A DNA stretch of 64,000 nucleotides from Tropicimonas sp. IMCC34043 (GTDB lineage: Bacteria; Pseudomonadota; Alphaproteobacteria; Rhodobacterales; Rhodobacteraceae), in assembly GCF_003390845.1 (NCBI RefSeq), contig NZ_QMEK01000009.1, positions 61,216 through 125,215 on the forward strand, written 5' to 3'. Below, in pieces: positions 9,666-18,592 of the stretch (position 1 is the stretch's first letter; every line of letters begins with the position of its first letter). The translations under genes and the position numbers were made by a program. The notes beneath the pieces were generated by a model. That model did not search any database and was not told where the DNA came from. It saw only the letters and a program-made list of their open reading frames with translations.

Positions 9666-10166
9666 ATGGCCGGGGCAAAGCTTGATCCCATAGACCGTCA
9701 CATTCTTGCCGAACTTCAGGCGGACGGGCGAATGACCAATGTCGAGCTCGCGCGCCGCGTCGGGATCTCGGCGCCGCCCTGTCTGCGCAGGGTGCGGACG
9801 CTTGAGGAATCGGGCTTCATTCGCGGCTATCATGCCGATGTGAACCCCCGCGAGCTGGGTTTCGAGGTTCAGGTCTTTGCCATGGTCGGGCTTTCCAGCC
9901 AGGCGGAGGCCGATCTGTCGGCCTTCGAGCAGAAATGCCGGGAGTGGCCGCTGGTCCGCGAATGCCACATGCTGAACGGCGAGATCGACTTCATCCTGAA
10001 ATGCGTCGCCCCCGATCTGTCGACCTTCCAGACCTTCCTGACCGAAGAACTGACCGCCGCGCCCAAGGTCGCAAGCGTCAAGACCTCGCTGGTGATCCGC
10101 GGCGCCAAGAACGAACCCGCCGTGCCCTTCGAGGTGCTCGAGGAACGGTTGAGCCGGTCGGCGTAA
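9666..10166 (+). CDS. Lrp/AsnC family transcriptional regulator
   Basis: 166 residues. The N-terminal helix-turn-helix spans DRHILAELQADGRMTNVELARRVGISAPPCLRRVRTLEESG (about 9-48, given as a position), and the C-terminal RAM/ligand domain starts near GYHADVNPRELG and carries the MLNGEIDFILKC strand. Such proteins sense amino acids and form octamers on DNA. The ATG at 9666 is 7 nt after AGGAGG. It is divergent from trxB, an arrangement seen elsewhere in Rhodobacteraceae, suggesting a redox or sulfur amino-acid link. The effector is unknown. Confidence 0.93.
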   Translation: MAGAKLDPIDRHILAELQADGRMTNVELARRVGISAPPCLRRVRTLEESGFIRGYHADVNPRELGFEVQVFAMVGLSSQAEADLSAFEQKCREWPLVRECHMLNGEIDFILKCVAPDLSTFQTFLTEELTAAPKVASVKTSLVIRGAKNEPAVPFEVLEERLSRSA

Positions 10167-10254
10167 GAGGGCGCGCCCTTTGAACCGGGACCGGTCTTAG
10201 GCAGGTTTCGTTTGAACGGGGCGATGGATGCGCCGATTTGCGCCCCCGCCTGTC

Positions 10255-11016
10255 TCAACTCCCTCGCACATACCGGAACGCTGCCGAGGCGCCCCAGCCT
10301 GCGGCAATGGCGATGGCGAGCGACAGCACGCCATAGGCCAGCGCCTGTTCCTGGGCGAGGCTGTAGATCCAGCGTTCCATCCCGACCTTCTGGACCCCGA
10401 GGACATCGTCGAACTCGGCCACCACCTGCTTGTTGTGGGTCAGCAGGATCCGGGCGTGATAATTCCCCTCGACCAGGTTCGACGGCAGGTCGATATCGGT
10501 GCGAAACAGCGTCCCTTCCTGCAGGCTGACCCCGCCTTCGTGGATCTGGTAAAGCCCCTCGTTCTCGCGGATCCGGATCAGCGCCTCGGTAAAGGCGGGG
10601 GCATCCTTGACCGCGGCCGTCAGCCCGACGGCCCGGATCGCCCGCGGGATCGAGACCGAATGGCGCAGGTCCTCGGTCTCGGACAGGATCTGGTCCAGGG
10701 GCGCTGTGGTCGCGATCTTGTAGAGCGTGGGGGCCGATCCGATGGTGACGGCGGCATCGTTGATCCAGATCCCCGCGATCCGGTCCTTGCGCCGCACCGT
10801 CACCGGCTCGAGCGGACCCGAGACGGTGACGATCACGTCATAGGGCACACCCACCCCCGCGGGCCCCGGCCGGATCGCGCCGAAGACCAGGATCTGCAGG
10901 CCGGAATAGCGCGCGGTGATCGACACCCGGCTCTGGCTCAGATCGGCGATCACGTCCTGCGCCGCGGCCGGTGCGGCAAGGAACAGCGCGAGCAGCAGGG
11001 CGGACAGGCGCCTCAT
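10255..11016 (-). CDS. TIGR02186-family membrane-anchored exported protein
   Basis: 253 residues: a signal peptide (about 1-19, ending AAPAAAQD), a beta-rich extracytoplasmic domain, and one C-terminal membrane helix (about 228-248). The pattern (VFGAIRPGP, VVTVSGP, RKDRIAGIWIN, VPRAIR-like SIPRAIRA) fits TIGR02186, a family known mainly from alphaproteobacteria and usually encoded next to TauE/SafE permeases. It overlaps the TauE gene by 4 nt (ATGA), so the two probably work together at the inner membrane. The biochemical role is unknown. Confidence 0.85.
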   Translation of the reverse strand: MRRLSALLLALFLAAPAAAQDVIADLSQSRVSITARYSGLQILVFGAIRPGPAGVGVPYDVIVTVSGPLEPVTVRRKDRIAGIWINDAAVTIGSAPTLYKIATTAPLDQILSETEDLRHSVSIPRAIRAVGLTAAVKDAPAFTEALIRIRENEGLYQIHEGGVSLQEGTLFRTDIDLPSNLVEGNYHARILLTHNKQVVAEFDDVLGVQKVGMERWIYSLAQEQALAYGVLSLAIAIAAGWGASAAFRYVRGS

Positions 11017-11939
11017 TCCGGGCCCCCCGCTGTGGTGATCGAATAAACCTCGCGGGGCTCGATCAGCAGATCGGCGGCAAGCTTGACGCAGACCAGCAGC
11101 ACCAGCGTCGCGAGCAGGACGCGCAATTGCTCGGCCTTCAGCCGGGCGCCGATCTGGGTTCCGAACTGTGCGCCGACCACGCCACCGACCAGCAACAGCA
11201 CCGCCAGCACCATGTCGACGGTGTGGTTGGTGACCGCGTGCAGCAGGGTGGCGAAGCCGGCGACGAGGATGATCTGGAACAGCGAGGTTCCGATGACGAC
11301 CTTGGTCGGCATGCCGAGGATATAGATCATGGCCGGCACCATGATGAAGCCGCCGCCAACCCCCATGATCGCGGCCAGCACGCCGACAGCCATGCCGACC
11401 ATGATCGGCGGGATCACCGAAATGTACAGCCCCGAGGTCCGGAACCGCATCTTCAGCGGCCATGTATGAACCCAGTTGCGTTGCCGCCGCTGCGGCCTTG
11501 GGGCGTCGGACTGCTTGCGCGACCGGCGCAGCGCCACCACCGATTCGATGAACATCAGCGATCCGACGGCGCCGAGGAAGACGACATAGCTGAGCGTGAT
11601 CAGTAGATCGACCTGACCGAGCGACTTCAGATAGTTGAACAGGACCATGCCGAGGGCCGAGCCGATCAGCCCGCCGACCTGCAGCACCACCCCCATGCGG
11701 ATGTCGACAGCCTTGCGCCGCCAATGGGTCAGCACCGCCGAGAACGACGAGGCGACAATCTGGTTCGCGCCGGTCGCCACGGCCACCACCGGCGGCACGC
11801 CGATGAAGAACAGCAGTGGCGTGATCAGAAACCCGCCGCCGACCCCGAACATGCCCGACAGCACGCCAACCAACCCGCCGAGTCCCAGCAGCAGATAGGC
11901 GTTCACAGAGATTTCGGCGATCGGAAGATAGATCTGCAT
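11013..11939 (-). CDS. TauE/SafE family anion exporter
   Basis: 308 residues with about eight membrane spans arranged as two halves, each carrying the family hallmark (GMFGVGGGFLITPLL near 29-43 and AIMGVGGGFIMVPAM in the second half). The halves are split by a basic cytoplasmic loop. Known TauE/SafE members move sulfite, sulfoacetate or related organosulfur anions out of the cell. The actual substrate here is inferred only. The stop overlaps the TIGR02186 gene start by 4 nt, and the ABC importer operon lies 45 nt upstream on the same strand. Confidence 0.9.
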   Translation of the reverse strand: MQIYLPIAEISVNAYLLLGLGGLVGVLSGMFGVGGGFLITPLLFFIGVPPVVAVATGANQIVASSFSAVLTHWRRKAVDIRMGVVLQVGGLIGSALGMVLFNYLKSLGQVDLLITLSYVVFLGAVGSLMFIESVVALRRSRKQSDAPRPQRRQRNWVHTWPLKMRFRTSGLYISVIPPIMVGMAVGVLAAIMGVGGGFIMVPAMIYILGMPTKVVIGTSLFQIILVAGFATLLHAVTNHTVDMVLAVLLLVGGVVGAQFGTQIGARLKAEQLRVLLATLVLLVCVKLAADLLIEPREVYSITTAGGPE

Positions 11940-11983
11940 GGGTCACTTTGACGCCCGGCAAGGCAGATGGCCCGGCCGGACGA

Positions 11984-12952
11984 TCAGCGCTCCTTCACAT
12001 AGGGTTGGCCGCCCGCCCGCGGCGGGATCGCCTTGCCGACGAATCCGGCAAGAATGACGACGGTCAGGATGTAGGGCATGCTGTCGAGCAGTTGCACCGG
12101 CATTCGGAACGGAAAGATCGCCTCGACCACATCGGTGCGCAGCGCCAGCGCCTGCAGCAGGCCGAACAGCCAGCACGCGCCTAGCGCATGCCACGGCCGC
12201 CATTTGGCAAAGATCAGCGCAGCGAGCGCGATATAGCCGCGTCCCGCCGTCATCTCCTTGACAAAACCGGCCTGCAGCCCGGTGGCGAGATAGGCCCCCG
12301 CGATGCCGCAAAGCACGCCTGCGATGCCGACAGCGGCATAGCGCAGCCCGACGACCGAGACGCCCGCGGTATCGACCGCGGCCGGGTTTTCGCCCACCGC
12401 CCGCAGCCGCAGCCCGAACCGGGTGCGAAACAGCAGCCACCAGGTTGCCGGCACCGCCAGCAGCGCAACATAGACAAGAACCGAATGGCCCGACAGCAGG
12501 TCCGAATAGATCGGACCAACGATCGGCACCCCCGCCACCGAACCGGCGAAGGGCAGGTCGATCGGTTCGAACCGCGCGCCGCCGATCAGCGAGGGCGTGC
12601 GCCCGCCCTGTTTGAACCAGCTTTGCGCGATCAGCACGGTCATGCCCGAGGCGAGGAAGTTCAGCGCCACGCCCGAGATCAGCTGATTGCCGCGGAAGGT
12701 GATCGAGGCGAGCCCATGGATCCCGGCGAAGACCAGCGAGGCCGCGATCCCCGCAAGCAGCCCGATCCAGACCGATCCCGTGGTATAGGCGACCGCGGCC
12801 GAAAAGAACGCCGCGACCAGCATCTTGGCCTCGAGCCCGATGTCGAAGATCCCCGAGCGTTCCGAGAACAGCCCGGCAAGGCAGGCCAGCAGCAAGGGCG
12901 TCGACAGCCGGAGCGTCGAGTCGAGGACCTGGATGACGGTGTCGAATCCCAT
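11984..12952 (-). CDS. BMP-type ABC transporter permease 2
   Basis: 322 residues of the second inner-membrane permease of a nucleoside/BMP-family importer (NupQ/YufQ-like). It has about eight hydrophobic spans and the recognisable ERSGIFDIGLEAKML near residues 31-45, then ITFRGNQLISGVALNFLASG. The RAVGENPAAVDTAGVSV loop is the ATPase-coupling segment of this class. It lies 4 nt downstream of the first permease gene. Confidence 0.93.
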   Translation of the reverse strand: MGFDTVIQVLDSTLRLSTPLLLACLAGLFSERSGIFDIGLEAKMLVAAFFSAAVAYTTGSVWIGLLAGIAASLVFAGIHGLASITFRGNQLISGVALNFLASGMTVLIAQSWFKQGGRTPSLIGGARFEPIDLPFAGSVAGVPIVGPIYSDLLSGHSVLVYVALLAVPATWWLLFRTRFGLRLRAVGENPAAVDTAGVSVVGLRYAAVGIAGVLCGIAGAYLATGLQAGFVKEMTAGRGYIALAALIFAKWRPWHALGACWLFGLLQALALRTDVVEAIFPFRMPVQLLDSMPYILTVVILAGFVGKAIPPRAGGQPYVKER

Positions 12953-12956
12953 CGCC

Positions 12957-14057
12957 CTAACCCTCCGTCCGGCGCCGGCGCAGGGCCAGGAAGACCCGCT
13001 CGATCGGCATCCGCACCATGTTGTCGAGCGCGCCGGTGAACAGGATCACCAGCCCCTGGATCACCACGATCAGATCGCGCGGGATCGAGGTCCAGAGCGC
13101 CAGTTCGGCGCCGCCCTGATAGAGAAACCCGAAGAGGATTGCCGCAATGAGCACGCCCAAGGGATGCGACCGGCCCATCAACGCCACAGCGATACCGATG
13201 AAGCCTGCGCCCTCGACCGAGTTCATGACCAGCCGTTCGGCCTCGCCCATCACGTTGTTGATCGCCATCAGGCCCGCCAGCGCACCCGAGATCAGCATGG
13301 CCCCCATGATGATCTTGAAGGGCGAGATCCCGGCATAGACGGCGCCCGACTCGGACCGCCCGAAGGCGCGGATCTCGAACCCGAAGCGGGTGCGCCACAG
13401 CAGCAGCCAGACCGCGACGCAGGCGACAAGCGCGATCAGGAAGCTGACATTGGCGGGGGCCGATTTGGAAAAGTTGATGCCGATCGGCGCCAGAAGCTCG
13501 TGCAGCGTCGGAAGATGGGTGGCGGGCGGAAAGTTGGCGGTGGCCGGATCCATCGACCCTTCGGGGCGCATCACGTTGACCAGAACATAGTTCAGCAGCG
13601 CCGCGCCGATGAAGTTGAACATGATCGTGGTGATCACGATATGGCTGCCGCGCCGGGCCTGCAGCCAGGCCGGGATCGCCGCCCAGGCCGCGCCGAACAG
13701 CGCGCCGCCGATCATTGCCGCGGGCAGCGCCAGCGCCCAGTGCGGCCACGGCACGGCCAGGCAGACGATCGCGACGCCAAGGCCACCCAGGGTCGCCTGC
13801 CCCTCGCCGCCGATATTGAACATGCTGGCGTGATAGGCGACCGCGACCGCCAGACCGGTGAAGATGAAGTTGGTGGCGTAGTACAGCGTATAGCCCCAGC
13901 CATAGCTCGACCCTAGCGCGCCCTGCACCATCATCTTCAAGGCCGCGACCGGATCCTCGCCGATCAACAGGATCACCAGCGCAGAGATCGCCATGGCGAG
14001 CAACAGCGAGATCACCGGCACCAGGATCACGTCAGCCCATTTCGGCATTACATCCAT
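12957..14057 (-). CDS. BMP-type ABC transporter permease 1
   Basis: 366 residues of the first permease (NupP/YufP-like). Features are FNIGGEGQATLGGLG (about 80-94), GSHIVITTIMFNFIGAALLNY (about 137-157, by position), and a coupling loop with GFEIRAFGRSESGAVYAGI. It pairs with the second permease to form the channel. The ATG overlaps by one base the stop of the ATPase gene, so expression is tightly coupled. Confidence 0.93.
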   Translation of the reverse strand: MDVMPKWADVILVPVISLLLAMAISALVILLIGEDPVAALKMMVQGALGSSYGWGYTLYYATNFIFTGLAVAVAYHASMFNIGGEGQATLGGLGVAIVCLAVPWPHWALALPAAMIGGALFGAAWAAIPAWLQARRGSHIVITTIMFNFIGAALLNYVLVNVMRPEGSMDPATANFPPATHLPTLHELLAPIGINFSKSAPANVSFLIALVACVAVWLLLWRTRFGFEIRAFGRSESGAVYAGISPFKIIMGAMLISGALAGLMAINNVMGEAERLVMNSVEGAGFIGIAVALMGRSHPLGVLIAAILFGFLYQGGAELALWTSIPRDLIVVIQGLVILFTGALDNMVRMPIERVFLALRRRRTEG

Positions 14058-15637
14058 CAGGTGGCCCCCTTGCCGTCGCTCACACCGGCCATCAGCAGGC
14101 CCAACTCGGCCTCGGTGGTTTCGTTGGGCAATCTTTCGCCCATGATGCGGCCGTCGAACATGACCGCGATCCGGTCGGACAGCCCGAGGATCTCGTCAAG
14201 TTCGACCGACACCAGCAGGATCGCCTTGCCGGCATCGCGCAGCTCGACGATGCGCTGGTGGATGAACTCGATGGCGCCGATGTCGACGCCGCGGGTCGGC
14301 TGGCCGACCAGCAACAGGTCGGGATTGCGTTCGATCTCGCGCGCCAGAACGATCTTTTGCTGGTTGCCGCCCGAGAAGTTCTTGGCCGCGAGCGCCGGAT
14401 TGGGCGGGCGGACATCGAAGCGTTTCATCTTGCCCTCGGTGTCGCGACGCAGCCCGGCATTGTCCATCAGCCAGCCGGAGGCATAGGCCGGGTCGTTCTG
14501 ATAGCCGAAGGCCACGTTTTCCCAGGCGGCGAAGTCCATGATCAGCCCCTCGCGCTGGCGGTCCTCGGGGACATGGGCGATGCCGCGGGCGCGTCGGTTG
14601 CGGCCGTTGCAGGCCCGCCCGGTCAGTTCCAGCGCGGTGCCGTTCAGCTCGACCCGGCCGGTGGCCGGGATCATGCCGCCGAGAACCTCCAGCAACTCGG
14701 ACTGGCCGTTGCCGGCGACACCGGCGATGCCGAGGATCTCGCCTGCACGGACCTCGAAACTGATGCCCCGCAGGCGCTCGACCTTGTCCTCGTCCACCAC
14801 CCGCAGGTCCGCGACCTTCAGGATCGTCTTGCCGGGCGTCGCGGGGGCCTTGTCGACGCGCAGCAGCACCTTGCGGCCGACCATCAGTTCGGCCAGTTGC
14901 TCGGGGTTGGTCTCTGACGTCGTCAGCGTCGCCCCCATCTCGCCGCGCCGCATGACCGAGACGGTGTCGGTCACCTCCATGATCTCGCGCAGCTTGTGGG
15001 TGATCAGGACGATGGTCTTGCCCTCGTCGCGCAGCCCGCGAAGGATGCGGAACAGGTGGTCGGCCTCTGCCGGCGTCAGCACGCCCGTGGGCTCGTCAAG
15101 GATCAGGATGTCGGCGCGGCGGTACAGCGCCTTCAGGATCTCGACCCGCTGCTGCATCCCGACCCCGATCTCTTCGATCAGTGCGTCGGGATCGACGTTC
15201 ATCTCGTATTCCTGCGCCAGCTGGGTCAGCAGCTTTCGCGCCTTGGCCAGCGACGGTTTCAGCAGCCTGCCTTCCTCCGCGCCAAGCACGACGTTTTCCA
15301 GCACGCTGAAGTTCTCGACCAGCTTGAAATGCTGGAACACCATGCCGATGCCGGCGGCGATGGCGGCCTGGCTGTCGGGAATCTCGGTCGGATGGCCGTT
15401 GATCAGGATCTCGCCTGCGTCCGCCTTGTAAAAACCATAGAGGATCGACATCAGCGTCGATTTTCCGGCGCCGTTCTCGCCGATGATGCCGTGGATCGTG
15501 CCCTTGGCGACCTTCAGCGAGATGTCCCTGTTGGCCTGCACCGGCCCGAACGCCTTCGATATGCCGCGCAACTCGATCGCGGGAGCGGGGCCCTGCGCCA
15601 CGGCTGCGGCGCCCGAAGTCTCGGCAAGGTCTGTCAT
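14057..15637 (-). CDS. BMP-type ABC transporter ATP-binding protein (double ATPase)
   Basis: 526 residues made of two ABC domains, as in ribose and nucleoside importers. The first half has a canonical Walker A GENGAGKST (53-61), the Walker B LILDEPTGVLTP and signature-like IGVGMQQRVEIL. The second half has the degenerate GVAGNGQSELLEVLGG loop but an intact NFSGGNQQKIVLARE signature. It energises the two adjacent permeases and the BMP receptor. The start at 15637 is chosen because the 19 preceding open codons have no family similarity. Confidence 0.94.
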   Translation of the reverse strand: MTDLAETSGAAAVAQGPAPAIELRGISKAFGPVQANRDISLKVAKGTIHGIIGENGAGKSTLMSILYGFYKADAGEILINGHPTEIPDSQAAIAAGIGMVFQHFKLVENFSVLENVVLGAEEGRLLKPSLAKARKLLTQLAQEYEMNVDPDALIEEIGVGMQQRVEILKALYRRADILILDEPTGVLTPAEADHLFRILRGLRDEGKTIVLITHKLREIMEVTDTVSVMRRGEMGATLTTSETNPEQLAELMVGRKVLLRVDKAPATPGKTILKVADLRVVDEDKVERLRGISFEVRAGEILGIAGVAGNGQSELLEVLGGMIPATGRVELNGTALELTGRACNGRNRRARGIAHVPEDRQREGLIMDFAAWENVAFGYQNDPAYASGWLMDNAGLRRDTEGKMKRFDVRPPNPALAAKNFSGGNQQKIVLAREIERNPDLLLVGQPTRGVDIGAIEFIHQRIVELRDAGKAILLVSVELDEILGLSDRIAVMFDGRIMGERLPNETTEAELGLLMAGVSDGKGAT

Positions 15638-15721
15638 CAGGCGATCGGTGTCCCGCTGTGAGCAGGGGCCGCGTCGCGCCGGGCGACACGGCACCTTTGG
15701 GTCATTTCCGGCCAGTCGGCA

Positions 15722-16717
15722 TCAGAAGTTGATGACCGGGCAGGTATTGTCGGACATGTAGTCGTGCACCGTCAGCTCGCCGCTTGCGATCTTCGCGGCC
15801 GCCGCATCGACCGAGGCCTTCCATTCCGGCTTGATCAGGGAGTCGTTGTATTCATCCAGCGCATAGGCCACGCCACCGTTCGACAGCCCCATGACCATCA
15901 TGCCGCTGTCCATGCCGGGGCCGTCCTTGAACGCCTTCTCGACGGCGTTGTCGACCCGCTTGACCATCGAGGTCAGCACCTTGCCCGGGTGCATGTGGTT
16001 CTGGTTGCTGTCGACGCCGATCGAAAGGATGTTGGCATCTGCGGCCGCCTGCAGCACACCCACGCCGGTGCCGCCCGCCGCGGCATAGATCACGTCCGCG
16101 CCCTGCGAGATCTGGGCCTGCGTCAGTTCCGAGCCCTTGACCGGGTCGTTCCAGGCCGCGGGGGTGGTCCCGGTCATGTTGACGATCACATTGGCGTCGG
16201 GATTGACCGCCATAACGCCCTGCGCATAGCCGCAGGCAAACTTGCGGATCAGCGGGATGTCCATGCCGCCGATGAAGCCGACCGTTCCGGTCTTCGAGGC
16301 TTCGGCTGCCATCATGCCGACCAGGTAGCTGCCTTCCTGTTCGGAAAACACCACCGACCGGACGTTCGGCAGATCGACCACGGCGTCGATGATGACAAAG
16401 TCGGTGTCGGGATAATCCGGCGCGACCTGTTCCAGAACGTTGCCAAAGGCAAAGCCCGTCATCACGATCGGGTTCGATCCGCTTTCGGCCAGCCGTCGCA
16501 GGGCCTGTTCGCGCTGCGCCTCGGACTGCATCTCGATCTCGCGGAACTTGCCGCCGGTCTCTTCGGCCCACCGCTGTGCGCCGGTAAAGGCGGATTCGTT
16601 GAATGACTTGTCGAACTTGCCTCCCAGATCGAAGATGATCGCAGGATCGGCCATGACGGCGCCGGCGGTCAGGGCGAGGCCCGCCGCTGCGCCGAGAATG
16701 CTCCGCATGAGGGTCAT
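15722..16717 (-). CDS. BMP family ABC transporter substrate-binding protein
   Basis: 331 residues: a signal peptide (about 1-23, cut after AVMA) and a two-lobed BMP/PnrA fold with FDLGGKFDKSFNESAFTGA at the mature start, the GMDIPLIRKFACGYAQG hinge and the SQGADVIYAAAGGTGVGVL motif. There is no lipobox, so it is a soluble periplasmic receptor. Homologues bind purine nucleosides, and some bind other nucleobase-like ligands. GGGAGAAAC precedes the ATG. It leads the four-gene ABC operon, 84 nt before the ATPase gene. Confidence 0.93.
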   Translation of the reverse strand: MTLMRSILGAAAGLALTAGAVMADPAIIFDLGGKFDKSFNESAFTGAQRWAEETGGKFREIEMQSEAQREQALRRLAESGSNPIVMTGFAFGNVLEQVAPDYPDTDFVIIDAVVDLPNVRSVVFSEQEGSYLVGMMAAEASKTGTVGFIGGMDIPLIRKFACGYAQGVMAVNPDANVIVNMTGTTPAAWNDPVKGSELTQAQISQGADVIYAAAGGTGVGVLQAAADANILSIGVDSNQNHMHPGKVLTSMVKRVDNAVEKAFKDGPGMDSGMMVMGLSNGGVAYALDEYNDSLIKPEWKASVDAAAAKIASGELTVHDYMSDNTCPVINF

Positions 16718-16866
16718 GAAGTTTCTCCCGGTTGGTCTTGTTGGGCGATGGGCCGGAATGGCCCGAACCGCGGCAGAAGGATCTCTTTGTGGGATCGCGC
16801 TCGAATAAGGCCGCAGCCCGATGAGGGGGTCAACTGGTTTCTGCCCGGCCGTGCCGCCGGTCGGGG

Positions 16867-17295
16867 TCAGTCGGCGGCCGAAAGGCGCAACGCCTTGGAA
16901 TATATCGCGGCATCGACATAGCGCCCGCCCGCTGTGCGGTAGTAACCCTTGCGCAGGCCGTCCTGGGAATAGCCCGCGGATCGGTAAAGGCCGATCGCGG
17001 CAGGGTTGTCGATGGCGACCTCCAGAAAGCCCCGGACGGCCCCGCGCGCGGTCGCTGTGTCCTCGAACCGGCCGAGCAGGGCGCGACCGAGGCCGCTGCG
17101 CCGGGACTGCGGCAAGACCGCGATGGTCAGAAGCTCGGCCTCGTCCAGAACCACGCGGCCAAGCGCAAAGCCCGCCGGTTCCGCGCAGAGAAAACAGCCC
17201 GGCGTTTCCAGAAGCCCCGCGATCTCGGTCTCGGTCCAGGGGCGCGGGGTCTCGAACGCGGCGGCATGGATCCCGGCCAGCGCCGCGGGGGTCAT
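16867..17295 (-). CDS. rimI: Ribosomal-protein-alanine N-acetyltransferase
   Basis: 142 residues with the GNAT fold: the acetyl-CoA loop LPQSRRSGLGRALL (about 79-92) and the later EVAIDNPAAIGLYRSAGY motif found in RimI enzymes. RimI acetylates the N-terminus of S18 and other proteins. The gene overlaps tsaB by 4 nt, a frequent pairing. The ATG at 17295 is the only start that leaves a complete GNAT domain. Confidence 0.9.
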   Translation of the reverse strand: MTPAALAGIHAAAFETPRPWTETEIAGLLETPGCFLCAEPAGFALGRVVLDEAELLTIAVLPQSRRSGLGRALLGRFEDTATARGAVRGFLEVAIDNPAAIGLYRSAGYSQDGLRKGYYRTAGGRYVDAAIYSKALRLSAAD

Positions 17296-17939
17296 GGCAG
17301 GATCACCGGGGGCGGGTCGGCGGGAGGGGCCGCATCTGCCGGACGCAGGTACAGCGGGGCCGGCCGCGGCTGCGGCGTGCCGAACCGCCGGGCTGCGACC
17401 CTGGCGATCGCCTCGGCAAAGGGAAATTGCGGGTCGCGTACCTGGCCGCCCGTCTGCCCGGCCAGCACCGCCGCATCGGCGCCGATGACGTCGAGCCCGC
17501 TGTCGCGGAACGGCTCTGGCAGGTTGTCGGGCGAAACGGGGTCGGGGAACGGCCCGTCGGGACCTGCCAGCCAGATCTGGCCGCGCGGGGCAGCGACCGA
17601 GGTCAGGACAGGGTCGGGGCTTCCTTCGGCGAAGGCGTCGAAGCTGGTGACGCCAATCGCAGGGATCGACCGCGCCAGCGCCAGCCCGCGGGCGGCGGCG
17701 ACCGAAATCCGGATGCCGGTGAAATTGCCGGGTCCGATGCCGACGGCAATGGCATCGAGTGCCGCCACCGGCGTTCCCGTCTCGGCGAGCATCTCCTGCA
17801 GCAACGGCATCAGCCGTTCGGCCTGACCGCGGCCCATCGCCTCGAGCCTCGAGGCAAGAACCCGGTCGCCCGAAAGCAAGGCGGCCGCGCAATGCGCGGC
17901 CGACGTATCGAAAGCAAGCAGAACGGGGTCAGAGATCAA
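17292..17939 (-). CDS. tsaB: tRNA threonylcarbamoyladenosine biosynthesis protein
   Basis: 215 residues with the ASKHA-type N-terminus LLAFDTSAAHCAAALL and the GIGPGNFTGIRISVAAARGLA signature (about 67-87, by position). TsaB is the inactive partner of TsaD in making t6A37 in tRNA. The only start that fits is TTG at 17939: an in-frame TGA lies seven codons upstream, and no ATG or GTG precedes the conserved core. AGG in CCGAGGTTCG may serve as ribosome site. It overlaps nfu by 11 nt and rimI by 4 nt. Confidence 0.9.
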   Translation of the reverse strand: MISDPVLLAFDTSAAHCAAALLSGDRVLASRLEAMGRGQAERLMPLLQEMLAETGTPVAALDAIAVGIGPGNFTGIRISVAAARGLALARSIPAIGVTSFDAFAEGSPDPVLTSVAAPRGQIWLAGPDGPFPDPVSPDNLPEPFRDSGLDVIGADAAVLAGQTGGQVRDPQFPFAEAIARVAARRFGTPQPRPAPLYLRPADAAPPADPPPVILP

Positions 17940-18495
17940 CCGGACGAACCTCGGTCACCTCGGGGATATAGTGCCGAAGCAGGTTCTCGATCCCCATCTT
18001 CAGGGTCAGGGTCGAGGACGGGCAGCCAGCGCAGGCCCCCTGCATGTGCAGATAGACCACGCCGCGGTCAAAGCCGTGGAACGTGATGTCGCCGCCATCC
18101 TGGGCCACCGCCGGCCGCACCCTTGTGTCGAGCAAGGTCTTGATCTGATCGACGATTTCGCCATCCTCGCCCGAATGGGCGGCATGACCGCCAGCCGAAC
18201 TGGCGGTATCGCTTCCCATCACCGGCTGGCCGGACTGGAAATGTTCCATGATCGCGCCAAGGATCGCGGGCTTCACATGCTCCCACTCGATCGATTCGGC
18301 CTTGGTCACGGTGACGAAGTCGTTGCCGAAGAACACTCCGGTCACGCCGTCGACGGCGAACACGCGTTCGGCCAACGGCGAGCCGGAGGCTGCGTCGGCG
18401 CTGGAAAAATCGGCGGTGCCGGCCTCGAGCACAGTCTGCCCGGGCAGGAACTTCAGCGTCGCCGGGTTCGGCGTGGATTCCGTCTGAATGAACAT
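17929..18495 (-). CDS. Nfu-type Fe-S cluster scaffold/carrier protein
   Basis: 188 residues: an N-terminal Nfu domain (MFIQTESTPNPATLKFLPG start, FFGNDFVTVTK strand), a Gly/Ser/Ala linker (about 93-107), and a C-terminal NifU domain with the cluster ligands in CAGC (155-158). Nfu proteins carry assembled [4Fe-4S] clusters to target enzymes. An AGAGGT ribosome site precedes the ATG. The upstream spacer holds a near-perfect Irr/ICE-box palindrome, which suggests iron control. tsaB and rimI follow with overlaps. Confidence 0.94.
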   Translation of the reverse strand: MFIQTESTPNPATLKFLPGQTVLEAGTADFSSADAASGSPLAERVFAVDGVTGVFFGNDFVTVTKAESIEWEHVKPAILGAIMEHFQSGQPVMGSDTASSAGGHAAHSGEDGEIVDQIKTLLDTRVRPAVAQDGGDITFHGFDRGVVYLHMQGACAGCPSSTLTLKMGIENLLRHYIPEVTEVRPVDL

Positions 18496-18556
18496 CCCAG
18501 ATACCTCTTTGGAGGGGTCACCTCTATATGCGCTTCCGGGTGGGGTAAGTCAATCG

Positions 18557-18573
18557 GTTAGAATGGTTCTAAA
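18557..18573. promoter_or_regulatory. Candidate Irr (ICE) box upstream of nfu
   Basis: GTTAGAATGGTTCTAAA contains the perfect inverted repeat TTAGAA-TGG-TTCTAA (18558-18572), centred 70 bases before the nfu ATG. It differs at one position from the TTTAGAA-N3-TTCTAAA iron control element bound by Irr in alphaproteobacteria. The target, an Fe-S protein gene, is the kind Irr controls. Confidence 0.7.
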
Positions 18574-18592
18574 TGCTGGTCCGGCGGGCGCT

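Noticed and set aside
18496..18556. Hairpin GAGGGGTCACCTC near the nfu start
   Set aside because: Only 4 bp of pairing and no conserved regulator site resembling it, so it is not called.
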